Assembly: GCF_014861485.1 (NCBI RefSeq)
Contig: NZ_JACZHT010000008.1
Location: 1-64,000, forward strand
Direction of reading: 5' to 3'
From: Phaeovibrio sulfidiphilus
GTDB lineage: Bacteria > Pseudomonadota > Alphaproteobacteria > Rhodospirillales > Rhodospirillaceae
DNA: 64,000 bases
Shown here: piece after piece, positions 47,249-55,792 of the stretch
Position numbering within the stretch: position 1 is the stretch's first letter
Layout of the letters: every line of letters begins with the position of its first letter
Translations under genes and position numbers: made by a program
The notes under the pieces: generated by a model
What the model was told of the DNA's origin: nothing
The model's input: only the letters and a program-made list of their open reading frames with translations
Databases searched by the model: none

Positions 47249-47965
47249 ATGAAGAAGCCTTTGATCGGCATCACCGCCGACAGCGAGGAAAACGGAGGGG
47301 GCTACTCCGCCCTTCCCTGGTACGCGCTGCGACACAACTACGCGGGCGTGATCGTCCGGGCCGGAGGCGTGCCGGTGATCCTGCCCCACGAGCCCGAGAC
47401 CGTGCCCGATCTTCTGGACCGGATCGACGGCCTGATGATCACGGGCGGCGCCTTTGACGTGGACCCGGCCCTGTTTGGTGCCTCCAGCCGTCACGAGACC
47501 GTGACCCTCAAGGCGCGACGCACGGCCTTCGAGCTGGCCATCACCCGGGGTGCTCTGGAGCGGGACATGCCGGTTCTGGGCATCTGCGGTGGCGAGCAGC
47601 TTCTGGCGGTGGCCCTTGGGGGCACCCTGATCCAGCATATCCCCGACTCGGTGCCGGACGCCCTTGCCCACGAGCAGCCCAACCCCCGCACCGAGGCGGG
47701 CCACACGGTCGCCCTGACACCGGGGAGCCTTCTGGCCCGGATCGCGGGACAGGACACGATCCCGGTCAACAGCGCCCACCACCAGGCCGTCGAGGCGGTG
47801 CCCTGGACGCTGGTCGTGAACGCCGTCGCTCCGGACGGGGTGATCGAGGGGATCGAAGACCCGTCCCGCCGTTTTTGCATCGGGGTCCAGTGGCACCCCG
47901 AGTACAGCATCTCTCCCGCGGACGACGCCCTCTTCCGCGCCTTTGTCGAGGCGGCACGCTCATGA
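47249..47965 (+). CDS. C26-family gamma-glutamyl hydrolase-like amidotransferase
   Basis: Class I glutamine amidotransferase-fold protein of 238 residues, PuuD-like. It opens MKKPLIGITADSEENGG. The nucleophile Cys is in PVLGICGGEQLLAVALGG, and the His/Glu pair is in GVQWHPEYS. VNSAHHQAVEAVP is the family segment preceding it. PuuD acts on gamma-glutamyl-GABA; substrate here is uncertain. Its stop overlaps the next start as ATGA, so it is coupled to the pseudouridine synthase. Confidence 0.87.
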   Translation: MKKPLIGITADSEENGGGYSALPWYALRHNYAGVIVRAGGVPVILPHEPETVPDLLDRIDGLMITGGAFDVDPALFGASSRHETVTLKARRTAFELAITRGALERDMPVLGICGGEQLLAVALGGTLIQHIPDSVPDALAHEQPNPRTEAGHTVALTPGSLLARIAGQDTIPVNSAHHQAVEAVPWTLVVNAVAPDGVIEGIEDPSRRFCIGVQWHPEYSISPADDALFRAFVEAARS

Positions 47966-48747
47966 GCACACCGGAAAAAGAACGCATAGCCAAGGTCATC
48001 GCCCGGGCGGGGGTCTGTTCCCGTCGCGAGGCCGAGACCCTGATTTCCGAGGGCCGCGTTGTCCTCAACGGAAAACCCCTCTCGACCCCGGCGACGCTGG
48101 TGGGACCGAAGGACCAGATCCTGGTCAACGGCAAGCCCCTGCCGGACAAGGCCCCCACCCGGCTGTGGCGCTACCACAAGCCCGCCGGCGTCCTGACCAG
48201 CAACAAGGATCCGGAGGGCCGCCCGACCCTGTTCGAGCGCCTCCCCGCGGACATGCCCCGGGTGGTGAAGGTGGGGCGTCTGGACCTGGACAGCGAGGGC
48301 CTTCTGCTTCTGACCAACGACGGCGCCCTTGCCCACGACCTGGAGCGCCCGTCCCAGGGCTGGCTCCGCCGCTACCGGGTGCGGGTGTTCGGCACGCCGG
48401 ACCCGGTGCGCCTTGCCGCCCTCGAGGACGGCATCACCATCGAGGGCGAGCGCTTCGGCCCCATCCGCGCAGTCCTGGAGCGCCAGCAGGCCTCGAACGC
48501 CTGGCTCTCGGTCTCCCTTCGCGAGGGCAAGAACCGCGAGATCCGCCGGGTCATGGAGCACCTGGGGCTTCCCGTCAGCCGCCTGATCCGGGTGGCCTAC
48601 GGACCGTTCCAGCTGGGGCACCTGGCCCCGGGTCAGGTCGAGGAGGTTCCGGGCAAGATCCTGCGCGAGCAGCTGGGCAAGAGCGCCCCGCCCCGCCCCG
48701 AGCGCCCCCGCACCCGGCACCCGGCGAAACGGGCGCCCTCCGCATGA
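47962..48747 (+). CDS. rluB: RluB/RsuA-family pseudouridine synthase
   Basis: rRNA pseudouridine synthase of 261 residues. An S4 domain (IAKVIARAGVCSRREAETLI) is followed by the catalytic domain with WRYHKPAGVLTSNKDPEGRP, VKVGRLDLDSEGLLLLTNDG (catalytic Asp in GRLD) and LREGKNREIRRVMEHLGL. The strong S4 domain and RRVMEHLG favour RluB over RsuA. A basic tail ends the protein. It overlaps both neighbours by ATGA. Confidence 0.9.
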   Translation: MSTPEKERIAKVIARAGVCSRREAETLISEGRVVLNGKPLSTPATLVGPKDQILVNGKPLPDKAPTRLWRYHKPAGVLTSNKDPEGRPTLFERLPADMPRVVKVGRLDLDSEGLLLLTNDGALAHDLERPSQGWLRRYRVRVFGTPDPVRLAALEDGITIEGERFGPIRAVLERQQASNAWLSVSLREGKNREIRRVMEHLGLPVSRLIRVAYGPFQLGHLAPGQVEEVPGKILREQLGKSAPPRPERPRTRHPAKRAPSA

Positions 48748-49340
48748 GGATCGTGGCCGGACGCCTGAGGGGCAAGGCCGTGGCCGTTCCGGACGGAGTC
48801 GCGGTACGGCCCACCAGCGACCGGTCCCGGGGCGCCCTTTTCAACATTCTGGAGCACCGCTTTCAGGGGCGGGATGGCTTCAGCCTTCACGGCGCCCGGG
48901 TACTGGACGCGTTCGCCGGGTCCGGCGCCCTTGGCCTGGAAGCCCTGTCCCGGGGCGCTGCCTTCGTGACCTTTATCGAGCAGGCCGCTCCCGCCCGCGC
49001 GGTCCTGGGCCAGAACATCCGCGCGTGCGACGCCGGGGCCAACACACGCCTGGTGGCGGGGGATGCCCTGCGCCCGCCCAGGGCCGACTCCGCCGCCGAC
49101 CTGATCTTTCTGGATCCGCCCTATGGGCTCGAGCTTGTGGTCCCGGCGCTTCGGGCCCTGGAAAAGGCGGGGTGGCTGACGCCCCGAACGCTGGTCTTTG
49201 CCGAGACCGATGCCCGCAGCCCGGCGCCCTCCTGGCCCGGGGGAACCGTCCTCCTTGACGAGCGTGTCCACTCCCGCGCCCGCCTCACATTCCTGCGCGT
49301 GGGCCCCGCGCCGGACGACCGCGCCACAAATCCAGGCTGA
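48744..49340 (+). CDS. rsmD: 16S rRNA (guanine(966)-N(2))-methyltransferase RsmD
   Basis: SAM-dependent methyltransferase of 198 residues. It has MRIVAGRLRGKAVAVPDG, RPTSDRSRGALFNILEHR, the SAM site VLDAFAGSGALGLEALSRGA, and the catalytic LDPPYG (IFLDPPYGLELV). The ATG overlaps the previous stop by 4 nt, which fixes the start. Third gene of a tightly packed three-gene unit with the amidotransferase and RluB. Confidence 0.95.
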   Translation: MRIVAGRLRGKAVAVPDGVAVRPTSDRSRGALFNILEHRFQGRDGFSLHGARVLDAFAGSGALGLEALSRGAAFVTFIEQAAPARAVLGQNIRACDAGANTRLVAGDALRPPRADSAADLIFLDPPYGLELVVPALRALEKAGWLTPRTLVFAETDARSPAPSWPGGTVLLDERVHSRARLTFLRVGPAPDDRATNPG

Positions 49341-49345
49341 GCACC

Positions 49346-49381
49346 TTGAACTTTACCTCCGGTCCAGTCTATTTTAGAGCC
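49346..49381 (+). promoter_or_regulatory. Candidate sigma-70 promoter of phaR
   Basis: TTGAAC (49346-49351) and TATTTT (49370-49375) are separated by 18 bp. The start point would fall at or next to the ATG at 49382. Pattern-based only. Confidence 0.35.
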
Positions 49382-50074
49382 ATGGAACACTCTCTCGAAA
49401 ACTCGCGGGCTCCGTCTGCGGACTCCGACGCGGTCGTCATCAAGAAATATCCGAACCGCCGCCTGTACGACACGGGAACCAGCCGCTACGTCACCCTCGA
49501 GGACGTGGGGCGCATGGTGCGCGAGGGCACCGAGTTCATCGTGACGGACGCGCGCAGCGGCGAGGATCTGACCCGCTCGGTCCTGACCCAGATCATCCTG
49601 GAGCAGGAAGGCCGCGGCGAGTCCCTGTTCTCGGTGGGTTTCCTGCGCCAGATCATCGGCCTCTATGACGAGAGCGTTGGCCGGGTCGTGCCCCAGTATC
49701 TGGAGCACACCATGCAGTCCTTTGCCCATAACAAGGAACGCCTGTCCGCGGCCATGAAATCCGCATGGGATGGCATGACCTCCTGGTCCTCCTTCGAGGA
49801 CATCAACCGGCGCAACCACTCGTTTCTGGAAAGCGCCCTGTCCCTTCTGCGCTCCTTTCCCAGCCAGGACCGGGCGGGTGGCCTCTCTTCCGAGGCAGCC
49901 CGTGACCCGAAGGCCCAGGCGGCCCAACGTGAGATCGACGCCCTGAGGGCCCGGATCGCCGCACTCCAGGCGGAACTGGACCGGCGCCTTGCCCAGCAGG
50001 AACAGGCCCTGTCCGCGCCCCCGGCCGAGCCCGGCCCCGTTGTCAGCCCCCCGCCGCTCAAGGGCGCCCTCTGA
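49382..50074 (+). CDS. phaR: PhaR-type polyhydroxyalkanoate synthesis repressor
   Basis: Regulator of 230 residues that represses phasin and other polyhydroxyalkanoate genes in relatives and binds the polymer. The family N-terminus is clear: VIKKYPNRRLYDTGTSRYVT and the following LEDVGRMVREGTEFIVTDAR, with GEDLTRSVLTQIILEQE. The middle QYLEHTMQSF and NRRNHSFLESAL are also typical. A C-terminal coiled coil (ALRARIAALQAELDRRLAQQ) and Pro tail end it. The ATG at 49382 has no Shine-Dalgarno sequence, and a promoter-like pair ends just before it, so the message may be leaderless. No pha biosynthesis genes lie in the window. Confidence 0.92.
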   Translation: MEHSLENSRAPSADSDAVVIKKYPNRRLYDTGTSRYVTLEDVGRMVREGTEFIVTDARSGEDLTRSVLTQIILEQEGRGESLFSVGFLRQIIGLYDESVGRVVPQYLEHTMQSFAHNKERLSAAMKSAWDGMTSWSSFEDINRRNHSFLESALSLLRSFPSQDRAGGLSSEAARDPKAQAAQREIDALRARIAALQAELDRRLAQQEQALSAPPAEPGPVVSPPPLKGAL

Positions 50075-50080
50075 GCCCCG

Positions 50081-50142
50081 CCCGACACACGCTGGCCCCA
50101 TAGCAGACCAGCCCGACAAGCGCTGACCCCATAGCCGGCCAG
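50081..50142. repeat. 31-bp tandem repeat, two copies
   Basis: 50081-50111 and 50112-50142 share CCCGACA..CGCTG.CCCCATAGC, and a third partial copy begins at 50143. They lie in the spacer between convergent phaR and a TPR gene. Confidence 0.8.
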
Positions 50143-50185
50143 CCCGAAGGCCCGGGGCGTGCCTCCCTTTACGCCCGCACCCGGC

Positions 50186-51745
50186 CTAGAAGAGATCCCG
50201 GGACATGTCCCAGGCGTTCCCCGCCTCCAGAAGGAGCCGCTCGCGCGCGGGGCCCGAGGGCTCCAGCTCGGCGCGCCGGGACAGGGCCGCCCCCAGGGAC
50301 GACCACAGGGACGCATCCAGCGGCTGAAGCCCCACGGCCTTGCGGTAGTACGCCTCCGCCTCCCGGGCGCTGGTCTTGCGGGCCTCCCCGTCGGCAAAGC
50401 GGGCGCGCACGTCATAGGTGAAGCCCACATCGGCCCAGGGGTGCCCGTTCTCCGGCTCGAGCTGGGCCAGCATCCGGGCGGCCATTTCCATGTCCTCGAG
50501 GATCCGGTCCAGGTCAGCGGTGCGCACCGTCCAGCCCCGGGTGAGGGTCTCCCCGTGGGCCCGGAGCGCCCCGACCATGCGCCTCCAGCCCTCGGCGCTG
50601 GCGGGCTCGATCTTCAGGACGTTGGCGTAGGCTTTCATGGCGCGCTCGCGCAGGGCCGCCGCCCCGGTGTCCTCCGCCGCGCCCAGGCCGTCGGTGCCCC
50701 GGCGCATCAGAAGATCCCCCACGTCCATCCAGACCCGGACGTTGCTGAAATCCGTATCGATGGCGGTGTCGATGGCGGTCTCCACGTCCTCGAGCCGGTC
50801 CGGGTCAATCCGCCCGCGCACCGCCTGGGCGACAGCGGCCTCGTAGCGGAACTGGGCCAGCAGAGCCCAGCTTTCGCCCCGCACCTGCGGATCGACCTGA
50901 CGGCTTCGGGCAAAGGTGTCCTCCAGGTCGCGCCAGACCAGGGGCCGGGTGGCGGCCGGCTCGGTGTCCCAGCGCAGCTTGTGGAGATAGGCCAGGCGGA
51001 ACTGGTTTTCCGCGTTGTCCGGCTCCAGGCGGGCGGCTTTCCCAAAGGCGTCGACGCCCTCGGCAAACAGGGCCTCGCGCTCCTCCCCGGTTTTCCGGGA
51101 GCCCCGGGCCGCGAGGGTGTCCCCCAGAAGGCGCCACAGCTCGGCGCGCTTGGGCATGACCCTGAGGGCAGCCTTCAGCCGACGCTCCACCAGGATCCAG
51201 CCCGTATCGAAGGCAGCGTCATCGGGGGTGCTGAACAGGCGGGGGTAGACCTCGGAAATCCAGCCGACCCAGGCCTCGTCCAGGCGGGGATTGAGGGAAA
51301 TGGCGCGGGAGAAGGCGGCCTCCGCCTCCCGGCGCTGGCGCGCCCAGTCCTTGCGGGGCCCCTCGCAGCAGCGCTTCTGAATGGCCTGGGCCCGGGTCAG
51401 GAGATCGCGGGTCGCCCGGCTGAGGGGACTGTCCGCGCGGCCCTGAACGGTCCCGACCGCAGGCGCGGATGCGGGAGCCGGACCGGACACAGGTGCAGGC
51501 GCAGGCACGGGAACCGGGCCGGATACAGGCGCGGGCACGGAACCCGGGGCCTCACGGGCCGGCGCCTCCGGCGCCCCATCCCGGCCCCCATCCCGACCCC
51601 GATCCCGGGCCGCCGCCGGATCCGTATCGGCCCCCACGGCCCGCGGAGGGAGCGCCTCCGGGTCCACGGTCTGCGCCGCCACCGGATCCGGGGCCCAGAG
51701 CAACAGACACGATGCCGTCGTGGCGGCCACAAAGAATGAGCGCAT
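50186..51745 (-). CDS. Exported TPR-like protein 1
   Basis: A 519-residue protein with a signal peptide (MRSFFVAATTASCLLLWAPD, cleavage near VAAQ), a low-complexity Pro/Ala/Val linker (about 28-110, PAPVSGPVPVPAPAPVSGPA-like), then helical TPR-type repeats to the C-terminus. AEAAFSRAISLNPRLDEAWV, AFGKAARLEPDNAENQFRLA and AEAYYRKAVGLQPLDASLW show the TPR spacing. No catalytic domain is visible, and partners are unknown. It is the last gene of a five-gene leftward operon, 11 bp after a second TPR gene, and probably acts with it in the periplasm. Confidence 0.78.
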   Translation of the reverse strand: MRSFFVAATTASCLLLWAPDPVAAQTVDPEALPPRAVGADTDPAAARDRGRDGGRDGAPEAPAREAPGSVPAPVSGPVPVPAPAPVSGPAPASAPAVGTVQGRADSPLSRATRDLLTRAQAIQKRCCEGPRKDWARQRREAEAAFSRAISLNPRLDEAWVGWISEVYPRLFSTPDDAAFDTGWILVERRLKAALRVMPKRAELWRLLGDTLAARGSRKTGEEREALFAEGVDAFGKAARLEPDNAENQFRLAYLHKLRWDTEPAATRPLVWRDLEDTFARSRQVDPQVRGESWALLAQFRYEAAVAQAVRGRIDPDRLEDVETAIDTAIDTDFSNVRVWMDVGDLLMRRGTDGLGAAEDTGAAALRERAMKAYANVLKIEPASAEGWRRMVGALRAHGETLTRGWTVRTADLDRILEDMEMAARMLAQLEPENGHPWADVGFTYDVRARFADGEARKTSAREAEAYYRKAVGLQPLDASLWSSLGAALSRRAELEPSGPARERLLLEAGNAWDMSRDLF

Positions 51746-51756
51746 TTTCCAAGCCC

Positions 51757-53277
51757 CTACTGCAAAGACCGAGCCCTGAGGAGCACCTGTGCTGCCTGGC
51801 TCTCTTTCTGTTGCCGTGCCTCGCCCTCCAGCGTTTCCGCCTGGGCGCCGTAAACCCCGCCAAGTGCCGCCCAGACCCGCCAGTCCTTCGGGTCCAGATC
51901 CCGGGCGGCCCGCAGGGCGTTCTCCGCCCCGTCCAGAAGCGCAACCCGGCGGGCGCCGCTGGCGGCCTCGGCCCGGTCACGCAGCAGGAGGCCCAGCCCC
52001 ATCCAAGCCTTCGTATACCCCGGATCGAGGGCTGTGGCCTTGCGAAAAAATCCGGCCGCATCGTCAAGAAGGCCGGGCACCCGCTCGTCCTCCAGGTACG
52101 CGGCCGCCTCCATGTGCAGGAACGCAAGCTCGGACCATTGGGAGGCCGTGTGGGACGAGCCGTGCTCCAGCGCCGTGCGGTACACCCGCAGCGCCTCGTC
52201 CCACCGGGACGCGGCCTCATCCCCCGAGGCCAGACGCGCAAGGCCCCACAGGGACATGGCCAGGCGCTCGTGCCAGAGGTCGTTGCCGCTGTCCACCGCC
52301 AGCGCCTTGCGCCAGGCCTCGGCCGAGGAGGCCAGGAACACACGGCGCTCGTCACCGCGGGCCAGTTCCGCCTGCCGGTAATTCAGATCGCCCAGGCTGG
52401 ACCAGGCAACCGCGTTGGACGCATCCAGGGACACGGCCCGGCTCAGGGCGGCCTCGGCGTCGGCAAAGCGCCGGTCGCGCTCCGTGGATTCGGGACCGGA
52501 CCGGGCCTGGAGCAGCCGCAGCGCGCCCAGATTGCTCCAGCCGGTGCTGCTTCCGGGATCCAGGGCCGTGGCCTTCTCAAGAGCCTGCTCCGCCTCCCTG
52601 ACAAGGGTGTGGGCCTCGCCCCCCTCCCCCGCATCCAGGGCCAGCGTGCTCAGGATGCCTCCCAGCGTGCGCCAGCCCCAGGCGTTGTGCGGCTCCTTCT
52701 GCACCACGGTGCGCAGAACCCCGGCGGCCCGGGAATGGAACTGCCGGGCCTCGAGGCTGCTTTGGGCCTCGGTGCCCTGCACATGCAAAAGCGAGGCAAG
52801 GGAGGCATGGACCCCCACGTCCGCCCCCGGATCCAGGTCGAGCACTTTCCCGTAGGCGGCCGTCGCCTCGCGCCAGAGCCGGGCCCGGTCCGGACCGCTG
52901 GACGCGTGGGCACGGCGGGCCAGATCATACCCCCGGGCGAGCCAGTCCCGGGCCCGGGTGTCCTGAAAATCCGGCGACAAAGGCGGAATGGCGTTTGCTC
53001 CGGAGGACAAGGCGGGGGGCGCGGTTCCGGACTCGGCCTCGCGGAACTCCGCCCCGGCAGTTGTCTCGCGGGGCTCCGCCACGACACCCGTCTCGCGGGG
53101 CTCCGCCCCGGTGGCTGTTTCGCGGGGCTCCGCCCCGGTGGCTGTCCCGGGGGACTGCGTCCCAGTCGGGGCCACCCCGTCCGTCCGGGCCAGGGCCCCG
53201 CTGCTCCCCCACGGGGAGGCTGGCAGCAGCAGGGCCAGCGCCAGGGCAAGGACAGCCGATGGGTTCGGGGCCGACAT
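51757..53277 (-). CDS. Exported TPR protein 2
   Basis: A 506-residue protein. The signal peptide (MSAPNPSAVLALALALLLPA) is followed by a linker holding four 9-residue repeats like GAEPRETAT (about residues 43-78). TPR units follow, such as ATAAYGKVLDLDPGADVGVH, AEQALEKATALDPGSSTGWS, AEAALSRAVSLDASNAVAWS and AAGFFRKATALDPGYTKAWM. The two adjacent exported TPR proteins are similar in layout, though not close copies. It begins 6 bp after the thiE stop, so it is surely in the same operon. No function can be assigned. Confidence 0.8.
   Translation of the reverse strand: MSAPNPSAVLALALALLLPASPWGSSGALARTDGVAPTGTQSPGTATGAEPRETATGAEPRETGVVAEPRETTAGAEFREAESGTAPPALSSGANAIPPLSPDFQDTRARDWLARGYDLARRAHASSGPDRARLWREATAAYGKVLDLDPGADVGVHASLASLLHVQGTEAQSSLEARQFHSRAAGVLRTVVQKEPHNAWGWRTLGGILSTLALDAGEGGEAHTLVREAEQALEKATALDPGSSTGWSNLGALRLLQARSGPESTERDRRFADAEAALSRAVSLDASNAVAWSSLGDLNYRQAELARGDERRVFLASSAEAWRKALAVDSGNDLWHERLAMSLWGLARLASGDEAASRWDEALRVYRTALEHGSSHTASQWSELAFLHMEAAAYLEDERVPGLLDDAAGFFRKATALDPGYTKAWMGLGLLLRDRAEAASGARRVALLDGAENALRAARDLDPKDWRVWAALGGVYGAQAETLEGEARQQKESQAAQVLLRARSLQ
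53041..53148 (-). repeat. 27-bp coding repeat, four copies
   Basis: Units at 53041, 53068, 53095 and 53122 share GCGGGGCTCCGCC and encode the 9-residue GAEPRET-type repeats of the TPR protein linker. The last two units are almost identical. Confidence 0.85.
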
Positions 53278-53283
53278 CCGGTG

Positions 53284-53946
53284 CTACTCTTCCGGGGACA
53301 GGGCTTCTGCGGCGGCTTCCAGACGGTCAAACAGGGCGTCGAAGGCCCGCACGGCGGCCTCGGGGCCCTCGGGATGCTCCCAGACCCCGGCCGAAACCGC
53401 CAGGAAGTCCGCTCCGGCCTCCACAAGCGGGGCCGCGTTGTCCGGAGTAATACCCCCGATCGCCACACAGGGGACGACCATCATGCTGCCCCACCACCGC
53501 AGGACGTCGAGCCCGGCGACGTGCCTCACCTCCTTGGTTCCGGTGGGGTAGAAGGCCCCGAAGGCCACGTAGTCGGCACCGGCCTCGGCGGCCTCCATGC
53601 CCAGGTGGCGCGAGTCGTGGCAGGTCACGCCGATAATCGCATCGTCCCCCAGAAGGCGGCGGGCCTCCCGGCACGAGCCGTCCTCCTGGCCCAGGTGCAC
53701 CCCGTCACAGCCGCTGCGGGCCGCCAGGTCCGCCCGGTCGTTCAGCACCAGCGCCACATCGGCCGCGTGACACACGGGGCGCACGGCCTCGACGGCCCGG
53801 AGGATGGCCGCATCCTCGACCCCCTTCAGGCGCAACTGGAAACTGGCCACATCCCCGGCCCGGAACACGGAGTCCAGGCGCGCGGCAAAGGCATCGGGGT
53901 CATCAATCTGCGAGGGGGAAATCAGGTAAAGGCGCGTTCGGGCCAT
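53284..53946 (-). CDS. thiE: Thiamine-phosphate synthase
   Basis: TIM-barrel enzyme of 220 residues joining the thiazole and pyrimidine phosphates in vitamin B1 synthesis. It has RLYLISPSQIDDPDAFAARL, QLRLKGVEDA (the usual QxRxK), LNDRADLAARSGCDGVHLGQ with catalytic Asp/His, and AFGAFYPTGTK. AIGGITPDNAAPLVEAGADF is the phosphate-binding end. Some thiE-like proteins of alphaproteobacteria are of the divergent TenI type; this one keeps the main residues. The ATG at 53946 is the first that fits. No TPP riboswitch was seen, and it lies inside an operon of unrelated genes. Confidence 0.88.
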   Translation of the reverse strand: MARTRLYLISPSQIDDPDAFAARLDSVFRAGDVASFQLRLKGVEDAAILRAVEAVRPVCHAADVALVLNDRADLAARSGCDGVHLGQEDGSCREARRLLGDDAIIGVTCHDSRHLGMEAAEAGADYVAFGAFYPTGTKEVRHVAGLDVLRWWGSMMVVPCVAIGGITPDNAAPLVEAGADFLAVSAGVWEHPEGPEAAVRAFDALFDRLEAAAEALSPEE

Positions 53947-53960
53947 GGACAGGTTCTCAT

Positions 53961-54341
53961 TCAGGGGTGGTCCGGGGAGCACGGCAGGCCGGAGGCCCCG
54001 GGGCGACAGAAGACAGGAAGGCCACGCGCCGCCCCGATCTCCCACAGGGAAAGGGTGCGCCGCAGGGCCGGATCGGGATCGGACACAACCACGCCGAATC
54101 CCGCATTCAGGGACGCCAGAGCATACCCGAAAGCATCCGCACAGTCATTAACCGCGCACACCGGCTCGGGGAGCGGGCACTGCCGCACAAGGGCCGCAAG
54201 CCAGGCCGGCCCCATGGAGCCCACCACGTCGGAGGGCACCACCAGGCGGGTGTGCCCCTGCCCCAGGGCCTCCTGAAGGTCCGGCAGCGTGCGCACCGGG
54301 TGCCACAGGGAGGCCTCGAACACCGGGGGGACCGATGTCAT
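53961..54341 (-). CDS. Small hypothetical protein
   Basis: A 126-residue protein that I do not recognise. It has no signal peptide or clear membrane segment and looks like a single small alpha/beta domain (FEASLWHPVRTLPDLQEALG, TRLVVPSDVVGSMGPAWLAA, AVNDCADAFGYALASLNAGF). The start overlaps the GATase stop (TGATG), and thiE follows 14 bp later, so it is translated as part of the operon. The NDCADAFGYALASL segment might form a ligand loop; function unknown. Confidence 0.65.
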   Translation of the reverse strand: MTSVPPVFEASLWHPVRTLPDLQEALGQGHTRLVVPSDVVGSMGPAWLAALVRQCPLPEPVCAVNDCADAFGYALASLNAGFGVVVSDPDPALRRTLSLWEIGAARGLPVFCRPGASGLPCSPDHP

Positions 54342-55207
54342 CACCGCCCCCGGGCGGCCCGGGCGGGACGCACGAGCCGGTCCAGCCAGTTGCGGATCTC
54401 CAGGCGGCGGCGCTGCGCATCCAGGATCTCGGGGCTCAGGCCCAGGGCCCAGGCCAGCGCCCGGTTGTCCGGGTTTCGGGCAAGGCTGCGGTAGCGGGCG
54501 GCCAGGGTGTGCAGATCTTGTTCGCTTTCAAAGAAGCCCTCCCGGATCAGGTCCGGGGCCGCCCGCTCGAAGGTGGCGGCCATTTCGTCGAGGTCAAACT
54601 CCGGGTGCACCTGGATGCCCCAGAACACGCCACGGCCATAGCGGATCTCGGCCGCCTGGACCGCCGAGTGGGCGTTGAACGCCAGCACCGTGCCCCCCTC
54701 GGGAAGCCGCTCCACCTCGTCCTGGTGGACGGCGAGTGCGTCCCAGCTCTCGGGGCGCCCCTCAAGAAACGGATGGCCCTGCCCGGCTGCGGTGCGCACC
54801 AGATTGCGCGCCACACCCAGCTCGCGGCCCTTCACGGCCCGGCGCACCGTGCCCCCCGTCGCCGCCGTCACAAGCTGGAGCCCCCAGCAGCTGCCCAGAA
54901 AGGGAACCCCGGCCTCCAGCAGGGAGCGGGCCAGCCCGATCTGGCTTTCGATCCCGGGGCCTCCGGTGGTGATCCCCAGAAACGAGCCCGTCAGGACCGC
55001 GCCGTCCAGGTCGGCAAGCTGCACACCGGGAGGCAGCGCGCTGTCCCCGTCCGCCGGGCGGACGATCTCACAGCGTGATCCGGGCCAAAGCTCCCCCAGA
55101 ACCCGGGCGTACTGCTCGGCAAACGGCTCGGAGCCGTAGCGCTGCATCAGGCGCGAGGCCGCTTTGGTGTTGCCCTCGATGACAAGAAAAACGGCCGGCT
55201 GGCTCAT
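54341..55207 (-). CDS. Type 1 glutamine amidotransferase (GMP-synthase-like)
   Basis: A 288-residue class I amidotransferase-like protein. The nucleophile elbow is FLGSCWGLQLVTAATGG, and the catalytic His/Glu occur in IQVHPEFDLDE. AVHQDEVERLPEG is the segment before. A helical C-terminal extension of about 75 residues follows, ending in an Arg/Ala-rich tail. It carries no synthetase domain, so it resembles stand-alone proteins labelled GMP-synthase-like. GGAG precedes the ATG at 55207. It heads an operon with the hypothetical gene, thiE and two TPR genes. Confidence 0.87.
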   Translation of the reverse strand: MSQPAVFLVIEGNTKAASRLMQRYGSEPFAEQYARVLGELWPGSRCEIVRPADGDSALPPGVQLADLDGAVLTGSFLGITTGGPGIESQIGLARSLLEAGVPFLGSCWGLQLVTAATGGTVRRAVKGRELGVARNLVRTAAGQGHPFLEGRPESWDALAVHQDEVERLPEGGTVLAFNAHSAVQAAEIRYGRGVFWGIQVHPEFDLDEMAATFERAAPDLIREGFFESEQDLHTLAARYRSLARNPDNRALAWALGLSPEILDAQRRRLEIRNWLDRLVRPARAARGR

Positions 55208-55453
55208 CTCGGTGGTCTCCTGCTGTGGGGGGCTGTCTGCCGGATCGCCCGAAGGCGGGGGCGGACCGGTGCCCTTCGGTGCCGCCCGGACCCAGGGCCC
55301 GAGCCGCCCTCATACCACGGGGCAGCGGGGGCGGAAAGCGCCCGCGCGCTCGCCGGGACAGGGGCAGGCCGGCGGCCTTCGGTGCCGCCCGGAACGGGGC
55401 TTGACAGGAAGCCGGGCACAGGGGCCGGGCAGCGCGCCGCCCGCTCGCCAGGC

Positions 55454-55792
55454 TCAGAGGATCGGATCCTCCAGGGGCGCGGACAGGTCAGGGGTCTCGA
55501 TCTCCAGGATCCAGAGATCCCGGTCCATGCGCTTCTGGGACTCGAGGCAGGCGTCAGCGGCGGGCTCCTCCACCGGATCCGGGCCCGTGACCCGCATCCA
55601 GGCGGCCGCGCCGGTGGCATCGCGCACCGGGGTCAGCACCATGAACCCCCGCCCCAGGCCATTGAGCTTGAGGCAGACCGTCCCGGAATCCGCGTCGCCG
55701 CGCTTCAGAAGGAAGGCGCTCTTCTGCTCCGCCTCGCAGCGGCGGATCAGCGCCTGCACAAACAGGCGGGTTTTCAGACGGCCCGTATCCAT
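55454..55792 (-). CDS. DUF1491 family protein
   Basis: A 112-residue protein of a family restricted largely to alphaproteobacteria. It opens MDTGRLKTRLFVQALIRRC, then FLLKRGDADSGTVCLKLN, and closes with RMDRDLWILEIETPDL. Function of the family is unknown. The start at 55792 (ATG) is preferred over the GTG just before. About 246 bp separate it from the GATase gene, in the same direction. Confidence 0.85.
   Translation of the reverse strand: MDTGRLKTRLFVQALIRRCEAEQKSAFLLKRGDADSGTVCLKLNGLGRGFMVLTPVRDATGAAAWMRVTGPDPVEEPAADACLESQKRMDRDLWILEIETPDLSAPLEDPIL

Noticed and set aside
51469-54276. 935-codon plus-strand open frame opposite the TPR genes and thiE
   Set aside because: Antisense to three clearly recognised genes; low-complexity Pro/Arg/Gly translation typical of shadow frames.
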